Made by a program: the position numbers and the translations under genes. A model generated the notes under the pieces. The model did not search any database. It saw nothing but the letters and a program-made list of their open reading frames with translations, and had not been told where the DNA came from. 51,997 nucleotides of DNA, taken from Collinsella sp. (GTDB lineage: Bacteria; Actinomycetota; Coriobacteriia; Coriobacteriales; Coriobacteriaceae). Numbering within the stretch: the first letter of the stretch is position 1; each line of letters opens with the position of its first letter. Shown here piece after piece: positions 11,384 through 19,581 of this stretch. The stretch is from assembly GCA_014871665.1 (NCBI GenBank), contig WGSL01000007.1:1-51997 (forward strand), read 5' to 3'.

Positions 11384-11397
11384 ATCGCGCAAGGGAT

Positions 11398-11427
11398 ATA
11401 TTAGACGAGTCGTTACGCGCGCGTCAA
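11398..11427 (-). promoter_or_regulatory. Promoter of tRNA-Ile
   Basis: Minus-strand -35 TTGACG (11422-11427) and -10 TAATAT (11398-11403) with an 18-bp spacer; the tRNA starts about 15 bp downstream. The -35 box is only 4 bp from the large nested palindrome. Confidence 0.75.
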
Positions 11428-11430
11428 CAA

Positions 11431-11616
11431 CTTTTTTGAAAATCTTTGGAGGGGTTCGCCCCGGCCGCCCGGCGGCATATGAAGTCGCCTGCTCGGACAG
11501 TCCTGACTCGCACGGAGAGCACATTAAGTGCTCTCCGGCTCGTGCGGAACTCGCGATCGACTTCATATGCCGCCGGGCGGCCGGGGCGAACGCGGGTCCC
11601 TAGGTTTTCAAAAAAG
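11431..11616. repeat. 186-bp nested palindromic element
   Basis: Three nested inverted repeats. The outer arms are 12 bp (11431-11442 and 11605-11616: CTTTTTTGAAAA and its complement). The middle arms are a perfect 34 bp (11454-11487 and 11558-11591). The inner arms are 9 bp (11514-11522 and 11528-11536) around ATTAA. The right outer arm is also the T-tract of the gyrA terminator. It resembles a MITE or large REP-type element rather than a gene; no transposase is present. Confidence 0.85.
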
Positions 11617-11643
11617 CGGTCGGCGCGCGGGTGCGCCGACCGC
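11610..11643 (-). terminator. gyrA terminator
   Basis: A perfect 11-bp stem (11616-11626 with 11633-11643), 6-nt loop, and six T on the minus strand (11615 to 11610). It lies 40 bp after the gyrA stop. Confidence 0.92.
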
Positions 11644-11683
11644 CGATATATGGGGTCTGATGTTTTTGACCGGAGAGGACTAC

Positions 11684-14425
11684 TTACTCGTCGAGGAGAT
11701 CCTCTGGCATGTCGTTGCCGTCGCCTAGGTCGACTGGGGTCTCTTCGGTGTCAGCTGCGGCCTCGGCGCCCTCGCCTTCGGGTTTTTCCTTGGCTGCCGT
11801 CATGCGGGCCACGGCGCAGATGCGGTCGTTGTCGTCGACGGTCATCATCTTGACGCCCTGGGTGGCGCGGCCGGTCTGGCTGATCTCGTCGGTCTTGACG
11901 CGAATGACCGTCGCGCCCTCCGTCACGATGAACAGCTCGTGCTGCGGGCCCACCGTCTTCATGGCCGCGAGGTTACCCTTACGCTCGGTCATTTGAATGG
12001 TGTAGACGCCCTGACCGCCGCGATTCTGCTCCGGGTAGTCCGCGACCGGCGTGCGCTTGCCGTAGCCGCGCTCGGTGATGACGAATAGATCGCCGTTGCC
12101 GTTAGTGACTTCCATGCCCAGAACGCTCACGCCGTCCTTCAGACCGATACCGCGAACGCCGCTGGTATCGCGGCCGGTGGCGCGCACCTGCTCCTCGGAG
12201 AACATGATCGCCTTGCCCGCGGTGGTGGCCAGGATAATCTTGTCGCCCTCGCGCACGCGGCGCACGTTCAGCAGCGCGTCGTCGTCACGCAGGTTGATAG
12301 CGATCAGGCCGTCGCGACGGCTGCGGTCATATGCGCTCATCACGGTCTTTTTGACCATGCCGCTCTTGGTGGCAAACATCAGGTACTCGTCGGCCGGGAA
12401 CTCGCGGCAGCTGATGACGCTCGCGATCTTCTCGCCTTCCTCGAAGGGCAGCAGGTTGACGATCGCGGTACCGCGCGCCTGGCGCGTACCCACCGGCAGC
12501 TCGTGCACCTTCAGGCGATAGACCTTGCCCTTGCTCGAGAAGAACAGCACGTACTCGTGCGTGGATGCGATAAACATCTCGTCGATGACGTCGTCCTCTT
12601 TAAGGTTGACGCCCGACACGCCCTTGCCGCCGCGCTTCTGGGCGCGGTAGGCAGCCACCGGGATACGCTTAACGTAGCCGGTGTGGGTGATGGTCACGAC
12701 CATGTCCTCGTCGGCGATGAGGTCCTCGACATCCAGGTCCTTCTCAACCTGGCTGATCTCGGTGCGGCGCTTGTCGCCAAACTTCTTGGAGATCTCGCGC
12801 ATCTCTTCCTTGATGACGCCCAGGATCTTCTCCTCATGCGCCAGCAGGTCCTCGTAGTAGGCGATGGCGCGGCGCAGGCCGTCCAACTCTTCTTGGATCT
12901 TGTCGCGCTCCAGGCCGGTCAGGCGGCGGAGCTTCATCTCGAGGATGGCCGTAGTCTGCTCGGGCGTAAAGCCAAAGCGCTCGATCAATCGGCTGCTGGC
13001 CTCGGAGTCGGTCTGCGAGGAGCGGATGATGCTAATGACCTCGTCGATATGGTCGAGAGCCATCAGGTAGCCCTCGAGGATATGGGCACGCGCCTGGGCC
13101 TTCTTGAGGTCAAAGCGGGTGCGGCGAGTGACGACGTCGACCTGGTGGTCGATGTAGTGCTGCAGCATCTCGCGCAGGCTCAGGCATTTGGGAACGCCGT
13201 TGACGAGTGCCAGGTTGTTGGCGCCAAAGGTCGTCTGCAGCGAGGTGTACTTATACAGATTGTTGAGCACGACCTGCGGAATGACGCCCTTCTTGAGCTC
13301 GATGACCAGACGGATACCCTTCTGGTTGGACTCATCGCGCATATCCGAGATGCCCTCGATGCGCTTGTCGTTGACGAGCTGGGCGATCTTCTCCTGCAGG
13401 GTGCCTTTGTTGACCATGTAGGGAATCTCGGTAAAGACCAGGCGGCTGCGACCGGTCTTGGTGGACTCCACGTGTGCCTTGGCACGCACGGTAATGGAGC
13501 CGCGGCCGGTCTCGTAGCTCTGCTTAATGCCGGCGCTACCCATGATGATGGCGCCGGTGGGGAAGTCCGGACCGGGCATGATCTGCATGAGCTCGTCGAC
13601 GGTGGCGTCGGGGTTGTCAATCAGGTAGCAGGTGGCCTCGATCGCCTCGGTGAGGTTATGCGGGGCGATGTTGGTGGCCATGCCGACGGCGATGCCCTGG
13701 CTGCCGTTGACCAGCAGGTTGGGGAAGCGCGCGGGCAGCGCCACGGGCTCGGCGAGCGATTCGTCGTAGTTGGGCTGCCAGTCGACGGTATCCTTCTGCA
13801 AGTCACGCAGCAGTTCCATGGCGGGCTTGGCCAGGCGGCTCTCGGTGTAACGCATGGCTGCCGCGCCGTCGCCGTCGATGTTGCCGAAGTTGCCGTGACC
13901 GTCGATGAGCGGCGTGCGCATGGAGAACCACTGCGCCAGGCGGACCATGGCTTCGTAGACCGCAGAGTCACCGTGCGGGTGGTACTTACCGATAACTTCG
14001 CCGACCGTCCAGGCCGACTTCTTATGTGGGCGGTTGGGGTAGATGCCGCTCTCGTTCATCGCGTACAGAATGCGGCGGTGCACCGGCTTTAAGCCGTCGC
14101 GCACGTCCGGCAGGGCGCGCGCCGTGATAACCGACATCGAATACTCGATGAACGACTGCTTCATCTCGCGACCGAACTCCGAAATCTGGAGCTGGCCGCC
14201 ATTGATATCCTCGCCGGCCGAGGCGCCACGGTCGACTTCGCCAAAGCTCTCCTCGAGCTCGCCGTCGTCGTCCTCTTCCTCATCATCATCGGCATCGGGG
14301 TTATAGGCGTCCGGATCGCCGTCCTCGCCCTGCTCAGCACGGGCAAGCAGGCGCTTCAGATCATCGGGCATACCGGCATCGCCGGCCTCGTCCATACCCT
14401 CGTTATTGTTGATATCGTCTGCCAC
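11684..14425 (-). CDS. gyrA: DNA gyrase subunit A
   Basis: 913 residues; the breakage-reunion subunit of gyrase. The start is GTG with GAGGAGGTAAC upstream. An acidic N-terminal extension of about 80 residues precedes the usual start of the fold (ISEFGREMKQSFIEYSM). The quinolone-resistance region reads YHPHGDSAVYEAMVRLAQ, with Ser at the E. coli Ser83 position and Glu at the Asp87 position (common in wild-type Gram-positives). The catalytic Tyr is in AAMRYTE. The GyrA box is present as QKRGGKG, supporting gyrase rather than ParC. An acidic tail ends the protein. It follows gyrB by 11 bp, so the two are co-transcribed. Confidence 0.98.
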   Translation of the reverse strand: MADDINNNEGMDEAGDAGMPDDLKRLLARAEQGEDGDPDAYNPDADDDEEEDDDGELEESFGEVDRGASAGEDINGGQLQISEFGREMKQSFIEYSMSVITARALPDVRDGLKPVHRRILYAMNESGIYPNRPHKKSAWTVGEVIGKYHPHGDSAVYEAMVRLAQWFSMRTPLIDGHGNFGNIDGDGAAAMRYTESRLAKPAMELLRDLQKDTVDWQPNYDESLAEPVALPARFPNLLVNGSQGIAVGMATNIAPHNLTEAIEATCYLIDNPDATVDELMQIMPGPDFPTGAIIMGSAGIKQSYETGRGSITVRAKAHVESTKTGRSRLVFTEIPYMVNKGTLQEKIAQLVNDKRIEGISDMRDESNQKGIRLVIELKKGVIPQVVLNNLYKYTSLQTTFGANNLALVNGVPKCLSLREMLQHYIDHQVDVVTRRTRFDLKKAQARAHILEGYLMALDHIDEVISIIRSSQTDSEASSRLIERFGFTPEQTTAILEMKLRRLTGLERDKIQEELDGLRRAIAYYEDLLAHEEKILGVIKEEMREISKKFGDKRRTEISQVEKDLDVEDLIADEDMVVTITHTGYVKRIPVAAYRAQKRGGKGVSGVNLKEDDVIDEMFIASTHEYVLFFSSKGKVYRLKVHELPVGTRQARGTAIVNLLPFEEGEKIASVISCREFPADEYLMFATKSGMVKKTVMSAYDRSRRDGLIAINLRDDDALLNVRRVREGDKIILATTAGKAIMFSEEQVRATGRDTSGVRGIGLKDGVSVLGMEVTNGNGDLFVITERGYGKRTPVADYPEQNRGGQGVYTIQMTERKGNLAAMKTVGPQHELFIVTEGATVIRVKTDEISQTGRATQGVKMMTVDDNDRICAVARMTAAKEKPEGEGAEAAADTEETPVDLGDGNDMPEDLLDE

Positions 14426-14436
14426 GTTACCTCCTC

Positions 14437-16467
14437 TTAAGCGTCAAGGAATCGTGCATCATGTGCATGCTTCTCGATGTACTCGCGGCGATAGCCGACC
14501 TCGGAACCCATCAGCTCGCGCACGGCGCGGTCCGCCACCACGGCGTCCTCGATCGACACACGCTGCAGAATGCGGGTCTTTGGGTCCATCGTCGTCGAGG
14601 CAAGCTGTTTGGGGTCCATCTCGCCCAGGCCCTTGTAGCGCTGGACGGTATAGCCCTTGCGCTTTTTGGTGATCTTGCCGTCCTTGGCCTTGCCGTCCTC
14701 GTCGTTATCATCGGGGTTCAGGCCCAGACTCTGGATGGTATCGCGCAGGATCTCGTCTTCGGGCTGGCGGCCGTTGGGATACACGTAGTGGATCTTGTTG
14801 CGCACCTTAATGCCAAAGATGGGCGGGCAGGCAACATAGACGTAGCCGGCATCGATCAGCGGACGCATGTACTTGTAGAAGAACGTCAGCAGCAGGATGC
14901 GGATATGCGCGCCGTCGACGTCTGCATCGGTCATGATGATGATCTTGTGGTAGCGCGCCTTGGTGATATCGAAATCGCCGCCGTCGCCGGCACTCGTCGT
15001 GACGCCGCAGCCGATCGCGGTAATCAGCGACTGGATGGTGTCACTCGAGAACGCGCGATGGTCACCAACGCGCTCGACGTTCAAAATCTTGCCGCGCAGG
15101 GGCAGAATCGCTTGGATGTCTCGGCGACGGCCGTCCTTGGCCGAACCGCCTGCCGAGTCGCCCTCTACGATGAAGAGCTCGGTCAGCTCGGCATCGCGCA
15201 CCGAGCAGTCGGCGAGCTTACCGGGCAGGGACGCCGTCTCGAGCAGGCTCTTGCGGCGGGTCGCCTCGCGCGCCTTGCGGGCGGCGTTGCGCGCCTTGCA
15301 GGCCTGTTGCGCCTTCTTGACGATCTCGCGGGCGGGCTTGGGATGCTCCTCCAAGTAATCGGCGAGGCCATCGGTCACGATCTTGAGCGTCAGCGCGCGC
15401 ATATAGGAGCTGCCGAGCTTGGCCTTGGTCTGGCCCTCAAACTGCGGATCGGGCAGCTTGACCGAGATAACGGCCGAAAGGCCCTCGCGCACATCGTCGC
15501 CGGTCAGATTGGCGTCTTTTTCCTTGAGCAGGTTCTGCTTGCGCGCATAGTCGTTGATCACGCGGGTGAGCGCGGTGCGGAAGCCCTCAAGGTGCATGCC
15601 GCCCTCGGGGGTGTAGATGTCGTTGGCAAACGACATGACGTTCTCGCCGTAGCCGCTATTCCACTGCAGGGAAACCTCAACCTCGCCCATCTTGGCCACA
15701 GGTGCGTCCGGGTCCGATTTGCCCTCGATGTAGATAGGCTCCTTAAAGGCCTCGGGGACGTCCTTGCCCTCGTTAAGGAACTTGACGAAGTCGATGATGC
15801 CGCCCTCGTAGCAAAACTCCTCCACGTGGGGAGTAGACTCGCGCTCGTCAGTCAGCACGATTTTGAGGTTCTTATTGAGGAACGCCGTCTCCTGCAGACG
15901 GTTGTGCAGCGTATCGAAATCGTAAATGCAGATCTCGAAGATCTCGTCGTCGGGCCAGAAGGTGACGGTGGTGCCCGTCGTCTCCGAAGTGCCCACGACC
16001 TCCATCTTCTTGACGGTCTTGCCGCGCGAGAACTCCATCTCGTAGGTGTTGCCGTCGCGACGAACCTGAACGACCACGCGCTTGGACAGTGCGTTGACGA
16101 CGGAGATGCCAACGCCGTGCAGGCCGCCCGAGACCTTATAGGCCGAATTATCGAACTTACCGCCGGCGTGCAAAATCGTCATGACGACCTCGAGCGTCGG
16201 GATCTTTTTAACAGGGTGCTCGTCGACGGGGATACCGCGCCCGTTGTCGACGACCGTGATGGAGTTGTCGGCGTGGACCGTCACCTGGATCTCGGTGCAG
16301 AAACCGGCCATGGCCTCGTCGACGGAGTTGTCAACGATCTCCCACACCAGGTGATGCAGACCGCTGGCGCTCGTCGAGCCGATATACATGCCCGGGCGCT
16401 TACGAACGGCCTCGAGACCTTCGAGAATCTTAATCTCGCCGCCATCGTAATCGTTTTCGTTTGCCAC
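14437..16467 (-). CDS. gyrB: DNA gyrase subunit B
   Basis: 676 residues from the GTG at 16465-16467, chosen because AAGGAGGA lies 4-5 nt upstream; an alternative TTG at 16485 would place that site inside the gene. ATPase motifs: EIVDNSVDEAMAG (N-box), DNGRGIPVD, and YKVSGGLHGVG (ATP lid). TOPRIM motifs: EGDSAGGSAKDGRRRDIQ with PLRGKILNVE, and DADVDGAHI. The C-terminal YKGLGEMDPKQL is diagnostic of type II topoisomerase B subunits. It acts with GyrA to introduce negative supercoils. Confidence 0.98.
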   Translation of the reverse strand: MANENDYDGGEIKILEGLEAVRKRPGMYIGSTSASGLHHLVWEIVDNSVDEAMAGFCTEIQVTVHADNSITVVDNGRGIPVDEHPVKKIPTLEVVMTILHAGGKFDNSAYKVSGGLHGVGISVVNALSKRVVVQVRRDGNTYEMEFSRGKTVKKMEVVGTSETTGTTVTFWPDDEIFEICIYDFDTLHNRLQETAFLNKNLKIVLTDERESTPHVEEFCYEGGIIDFVKFLNEGKDVPEAFKEPIYIEGKSDPDAPVAKMGEVEVSLQWNSGYGENVMSFANDIYTPEGGMHLEGFRTALTRVINDYARKQNLLKEKDANLTGDDVREGLSAVISVKLPDPQFEGQTKAKLGSSYMRALTLKIVTDGLADYLEEHPKPAREIVKKAQQACKARNAARKAREATRRKSLLETASLPGKLADCSVRDAELTELFIVEGDSAGGSAKDGRRRDIQAILPLRGKILNVERVGDHRAFSSDTIQSLITAIGCGVTTSAGDGGDFDITKARYHKIIIMTDADVDGAHIRILLLTFFYKYMRPLIDAGYVYVACPPIFGIKVRNKIHYVYPNGRQPEDEILRDTIQSLGLNPDDNDEDGKAKDGKITKKRKGYTVQRYKGLGEMDPKQLASTTMDPKTRILQRVSIEDAVVADRAVRELMGSEVGYRREYIEKHAHDARFLDA

Positions 16468-16513
16468 ACGTCCTCCTTCAGTCAAGAAAATGTGTACAGC
16501 CTTACTAGTTTAT

Positions 16514-16546
16514 CGTAAAAAAATACCCTCGGGAACGAGGGTATTT
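16514..16546 (-). terminator. Terminator after the DUF721 gene
   Basis: An 11-bp perfect stem (16521-16531 with 16536-16546), GGAA loop, and a T-run on the minus strand. It separates the dnaN-recF-DUF721 unit from gyrBA, so gyrB probably has its own promoter just downstream, though none was clearly identified. Confidence 0.88.
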
Positions 16547-16572
16547 GGCTCTACAAGGCCACCAGATGCGAT

Positions 16573-17136
16573 TTAAGGCTCTTTTTTGCTTTGCACGCCC
16601 TTGGCCCACTCGGCACTGGCTCTCATGGCGTTCTCGAGGGCCTCGCGCAGTTTTTGGTCTTCGATGGGCGCCACTTGGCGCTCAATCTCGGTGCGCTCGG
16701 CCTCACTGAGGTCGGCGTGTGGGGCCGGCGGGCGCTCGGTCGCCGCTGGGCGAAGGCGCTCCTTGGCGGCGGGCGGCGTGTGACCGGGCGCGGTGGTTTT
16801 GAACACCAGGCCATCCACATGCGCACCGGCGCGCTCCATGCGCGCGCGGATGATCTCGCGCAACAACGTCATTTCCTGCGTCCACGAGGGCGAGTCGAGA
16901 TATACCAGCAGCTCATTGGACTCGGGCAGGTAGCGCAGGCCCGTCACATGCCGCCCCTCGCGCGTGCCCGAGCACACCGCGTTCCACGCGCGATAGACCG
17001 CGCGCGACTCCTCGGCGGCCTCCATCTGCGCACGGCGCTCAGGGGTCGCAGCCGCCAGGATGCGCTGGCGCTCTGCGTTCAAAAAGCCACTGAAGGCGAC
17101 CGTTTCGCTCTCGCGCTCGTAATTAGCACGTCTCAC
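16573..17136 (-). CDS. DUF721 family protein next to recF
   Basis: 187 residues with a GTG start overlapping the recF 3' end by 14 bp. The core matches the DUF721 pattern: AVYRAWNAVCSGTREGRHVTG, then LLVYLDSPSWTQEMTLLREII. It continues into a proline-rich linker and a charged C-terminal helix. DUF721 proteins are the usual recF-gyrB neighbours in actinobacteria, and the related DciA loads replicative helicase in many bacteria, so a role in replication initiation is plausible but inferred. The start is uncertain because no strong ribosome site is visible. Confidence 0.85.
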   Translation of the reverse strand: MRRANYERESETVAFSGFLNAERQRILAAATPERRAQMEAAEESRAVYRAWNAVCSGTREGRHVTGLRYLPESNELLVYLDSPSWTQEMTLLREIIRARMERAGAHVDGLVFKTTAPGHTPPAAKERLRPAATERPPAPHADLSEAERTEIERQVAPIEDQKLREALENAMRASAEWAKGVQSKKEP

Positions 17137-18229
17137 CCATGCTCACCACCTTGGCTCGATCAAGCAGGTCATCGGTAAAGTACCCCAGGTTGGTCGTGGT
17201 TATGACCGTCTGGATATCATCGCCGATCAGCCGCAGAAAAGCGCCGCGACGCTCGCCGTCGAGTTCGCTCATCACGTCGTCCAAAAGCAGCAGTGGGGCG
17301 GTGCCCAGGACATCGCGAGCCACGGCCACCTCCGCCACCTTCCAGGCCAGAACCAACGTTCGCTGCTGACCTTGGCTGGCAAATGAACGGGCGGAGCGAC
17401 CCGCCACAGCAAACTCAATCTCGTCGCGATGCGGTCCCACCAACGTCACGCCGCGGCGAATTTCCTCGTCGGCGTGCTCATCAAGGGCAGCCAGCATGCG
17501 CTCGTACGCCCAGCCCTTCAGCTCTTCGCGATCATCGACCTGGGGCAAATCCCCCAGCGTGGACGCATAGGACACGTTGGCGGCTTCACCGGACGCCACT
17601 TGCCCGTAGGCAGTACGCACATGGCCCGCCAGCCGGTCGAGCAGGGCCAACCGGTGCACGAGCAGAGCCGCGCCCGCGCGGGCAATCGAATCGTTCCACG
17701 CGCCGAGCATCTCGCGGCAGCACCAGGCCTCCTTGAGCAAGGCGTTACGCTGGGTCACGCAGCGACCATAGGTGCTCGCAAGATCGGCATAGCGTGCGCT
17801 CAGTTGCATGCCAAAGTCGTCGAGGGCGGCGCGGCGCACACTGGCGCCTCGCTTAACCATGTCCAGATGGTCGGGGCAAAACAGCACGCTCGGCAGAACC
17901 CCGCGCACACCGGCGGCAGAGCATCTCTTGCCGTTGCGGCTAAACGAGCGTTTACCGTCCTCCGCGCTCAATCCCATATCAAGCACGCGGCCGTCGCCCT
18001 CGAGCCTCAGCTCGACCTTGCACGAGCCCACGCCGTCATGGACGAGCTCGGCTGCGGTCGGATGCCTAAACGAGGCGCCGCTCGTCAGCAGCTGCAGCGC
18101 CTCTATGAGATTGGTCTTTCCCGCCGCGTTGGGTCCCGCAAGTATCGTCACGCCCTCGTCCAGGGCAAGGCGATAGCTATCGAAGCTGCGGTAGTGCGCG
18201 ACGGAAAGATCGCGGGCGAACATGGTCAT
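17123..18229 (-). CDS. recF: RecF recombination/gap-repair ATPase
   Basis: 368 residues from the ATG at 18227-18229 (a second ATG lies at 18223); the open frame runs further upstream into dnaN but has no family similarity there. Walker A is GPNAAGKTN (about 34-42). The ABC-type signature region and Walker B (APLLLLDDVMSELD) are near the C-terminus, with FASQGQQRTLVLAWK preceding. RecF binds ssDNA-dsDNA junctions and helps RecA load with RecO and RecR. It lies 10 bp after dnaN in the standard dnaA-dnaN-recF order. Confidence 0.95.
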   Translation of the reverse strand: MTMFARDLSVAHYRSFDSYRLALDEGVTILAGPNAAGKTNLIEALQLLTSGASFRHPTAAELVHDGVGSCKVELRLEGDGRVLDMGLSAEDGKRSFSRNGKRCSAAGVRGVLPSVLFCPDHLDMVKRGASVRRAALDDFGMQLSARYADLASTYGRCVTQRNALLKEAWCCREMLGAWNDSIARAGAALLVHRLALLDRLAGHVRTAYGQVASGEAANVSYASTLGDLPQVDDREELKGWAYERMLAALDEHADEEIRRGVTLVGPHRDEIEFAVAGRSARSFASQGQQRTLVLAWKVAEVAVARDVLGTAPLLLLDDVMSELDGERRGAFLRLIGDDIQTVITTTNLGYFTDDLLDRAKVVSMGETC

Positions 18230-18239
18230 AGGGCAGTTG

Positions 18240-19343
18240 CTAGATGCGGACCGGCATGACCAGGTACAGGTAGTTGATCTTGTCGTAGGACTTGAAGATG
18301 CCCGCCTGCGAGTAGCTCTTGAGCTCCAGCGTGATCTCCTTCTCCTTGGACAGGGCATTGAGGCACCCGAAGATGTAGTGGTAGTTGAAGGCGATGGTGC
18401 CCGACTCGCCCTCGGCCTCGACATCGATCGTCTCCTGCGCAAGGTCCTGGTCATTGGAAATGGAGGACAGGCCCATCTGCCCGTTCTCGACATCGATCTC
18501 GAACTTGACGGCGGGGTTGGCGCTCGCGATAACGGCCACGCGCTTGAGGGCGGCGTTAAAGGCGGCGACGTCGATCTTGACGCTCGTCACGCACGAATCG
18601 GGGATGAGCTGCTTGTAGTTGGGGTACACGCCCTCGATGCGGCGCGACACGTAGGTGGTGTTGCCGGCCTCAAAGACGACCTGGGTGTCGGTAGCCCCGA
18701 TCATGATGGTCGCCTGGCTGGCCATGATGTTCAGCGCGTCGTTAAAGGCGTCGGCCGGAACGTTGAGTTCAAAGGAGCCCTCGAGGGTTGAGGTCTCGAC
18801 CTGCGTATCGCACACGGCCAAGCGGAAGGAATCGGTCGCCACCAGGCGCACGGTGTTGTTCTCGACCTTCATGTGCACGCCACCCAGGATGGGGCGGGCC
18901 TTGTCAGTCGAGGTGACGCGCCACACGCGGCCGACCATTTCGGACAAGATATCGGTCGGCAGTTCCACGGCGCTCTCGATGGCATAGGCCGGAAACTCGG
19001 GGAAGTCATTGGCATCGAGCGTGTTCAGGCGGAAAGAGCTCTTCTCACAACCAATCAGCACCTGGCGCTCGGACAGCTCAAAGGTGACCGGGGCATCGGG
19101 GAGGGTCTTGGTGATATTGGAGAGCATCTTACAAGGGATAACCATCTCGCCCTCTTCTTCGACATGTGCCGCGATGCGATGACGGATCGAGATGGTGTAG
19201 TTAGAGGTCTGGAATTCCAAGATGCCGTCTTGCGCCTTGACGAGCACGCCCGACAGGATGGGAAGGGTGGATGCAGAAGCGACGCCCTTCATAACGACGC
19301 CGATGGCTTGTGTAAGCGAGCTCTGGCTGACGGTGAACTTCAT
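18240..19343 (-). CDS. dnaN: DNA polymerase III beta sliding clamp
   Basis: 367 residues, normal length for the clamp, with three repeated clamp domains. The start is MKFTVSQSSLTQAI; internal landmarks are TLPILSGVLV, RLVATDSFRLAV and the C-terminal YLVMPVRI. The ATG has an AAAGG site. It encircles DNA and tethers the polymerase. Directly upstream is the AT-rich dnaA-dnaN gap. Confidence 0.97.
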   Translation of the reverse strand: MKFTVSQSSLTQAIGVVMKGVASASTLPILSGVLVKAQDGILEFQTSNYTISIRHRIAAHVEEEGEMVIPCKMLSNITKTLPDAPVTFELSERQVLIGCEKSSFRLNTLDANDFPEFPAYAIESAVELPTDILSEMVGRVWRVTSTDKARPILGGVHMKVENNTVRLVATDSFRLAVCDTQVETSTLEGSFELNVPADAFNDALNIMASQATIMIGATDTQVVFEAGNTTYVSRRIEGVYPNYKQLIPDSCVTSVKIDVAAFNAALKRVAVIASANPAVKFEIDVENGQMGLSSISNDQDLAQETIDVEAEGESGTIAFNYHYIFGCLNALSKEKEITLELKSYSQAGIFKSYDKINYLYLVMPVRI

Positions 19344-19581
19344 CTTTTAATACCTTTCTATAGATATAAATATCTTAATAATAGTAATAGCACTGACGAA
19401 ACTGTTGATTACTCCCAAAGACGCAGGTCAGACCCAGAAAGAGAATCGACAGCAACCTGTGTGCAACGGGGGTGGTTTTCCACGTTCAAAACCTGCGCAA
19501 AACTTTTCATCACCGCGGGTTGGGTTTTAAACACCTTATGCCCGTGGTTTCGACAAGTTTTCAACAGGTGTCTCTATTTCC
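19344..19581. other. dnaA-dnaN intergenic region with DnaA-box-like repeats and AT-rich stretch
   Basis: 238 bp without a gene. DnaA-box-like 9-mers: TTTTCAACA (19558-19566), TTTTCCACG (19476-19484), TTTTCATCA (19504-19512) and TTTTAAACA (19525-19533) on plus, and TTGCACACA (19458-19466) on minus. An AT-rich run (19347-19391) next to dnaN is a candidate unwinding element. The box at 19556-19569 is part of a 14-mer that recurs twice upstream of the dnaA operon. It is a likely part of a two-part origin and/or a DnaA-regulated promoter for dnaN. Confidence 0.6.

Noticed and set aside
11348..11728. Frames across tRNA-Ile and the nested palindrome
   Set aside because: Inverted copies give similar peptides on both strands (AAGRPGRT), which reflects the repeat, not coding.
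14461..16518. 685-codon plus-strand frame opposite gyrB
   Set aside because: A shadow of gyrB with no recognisable domains.
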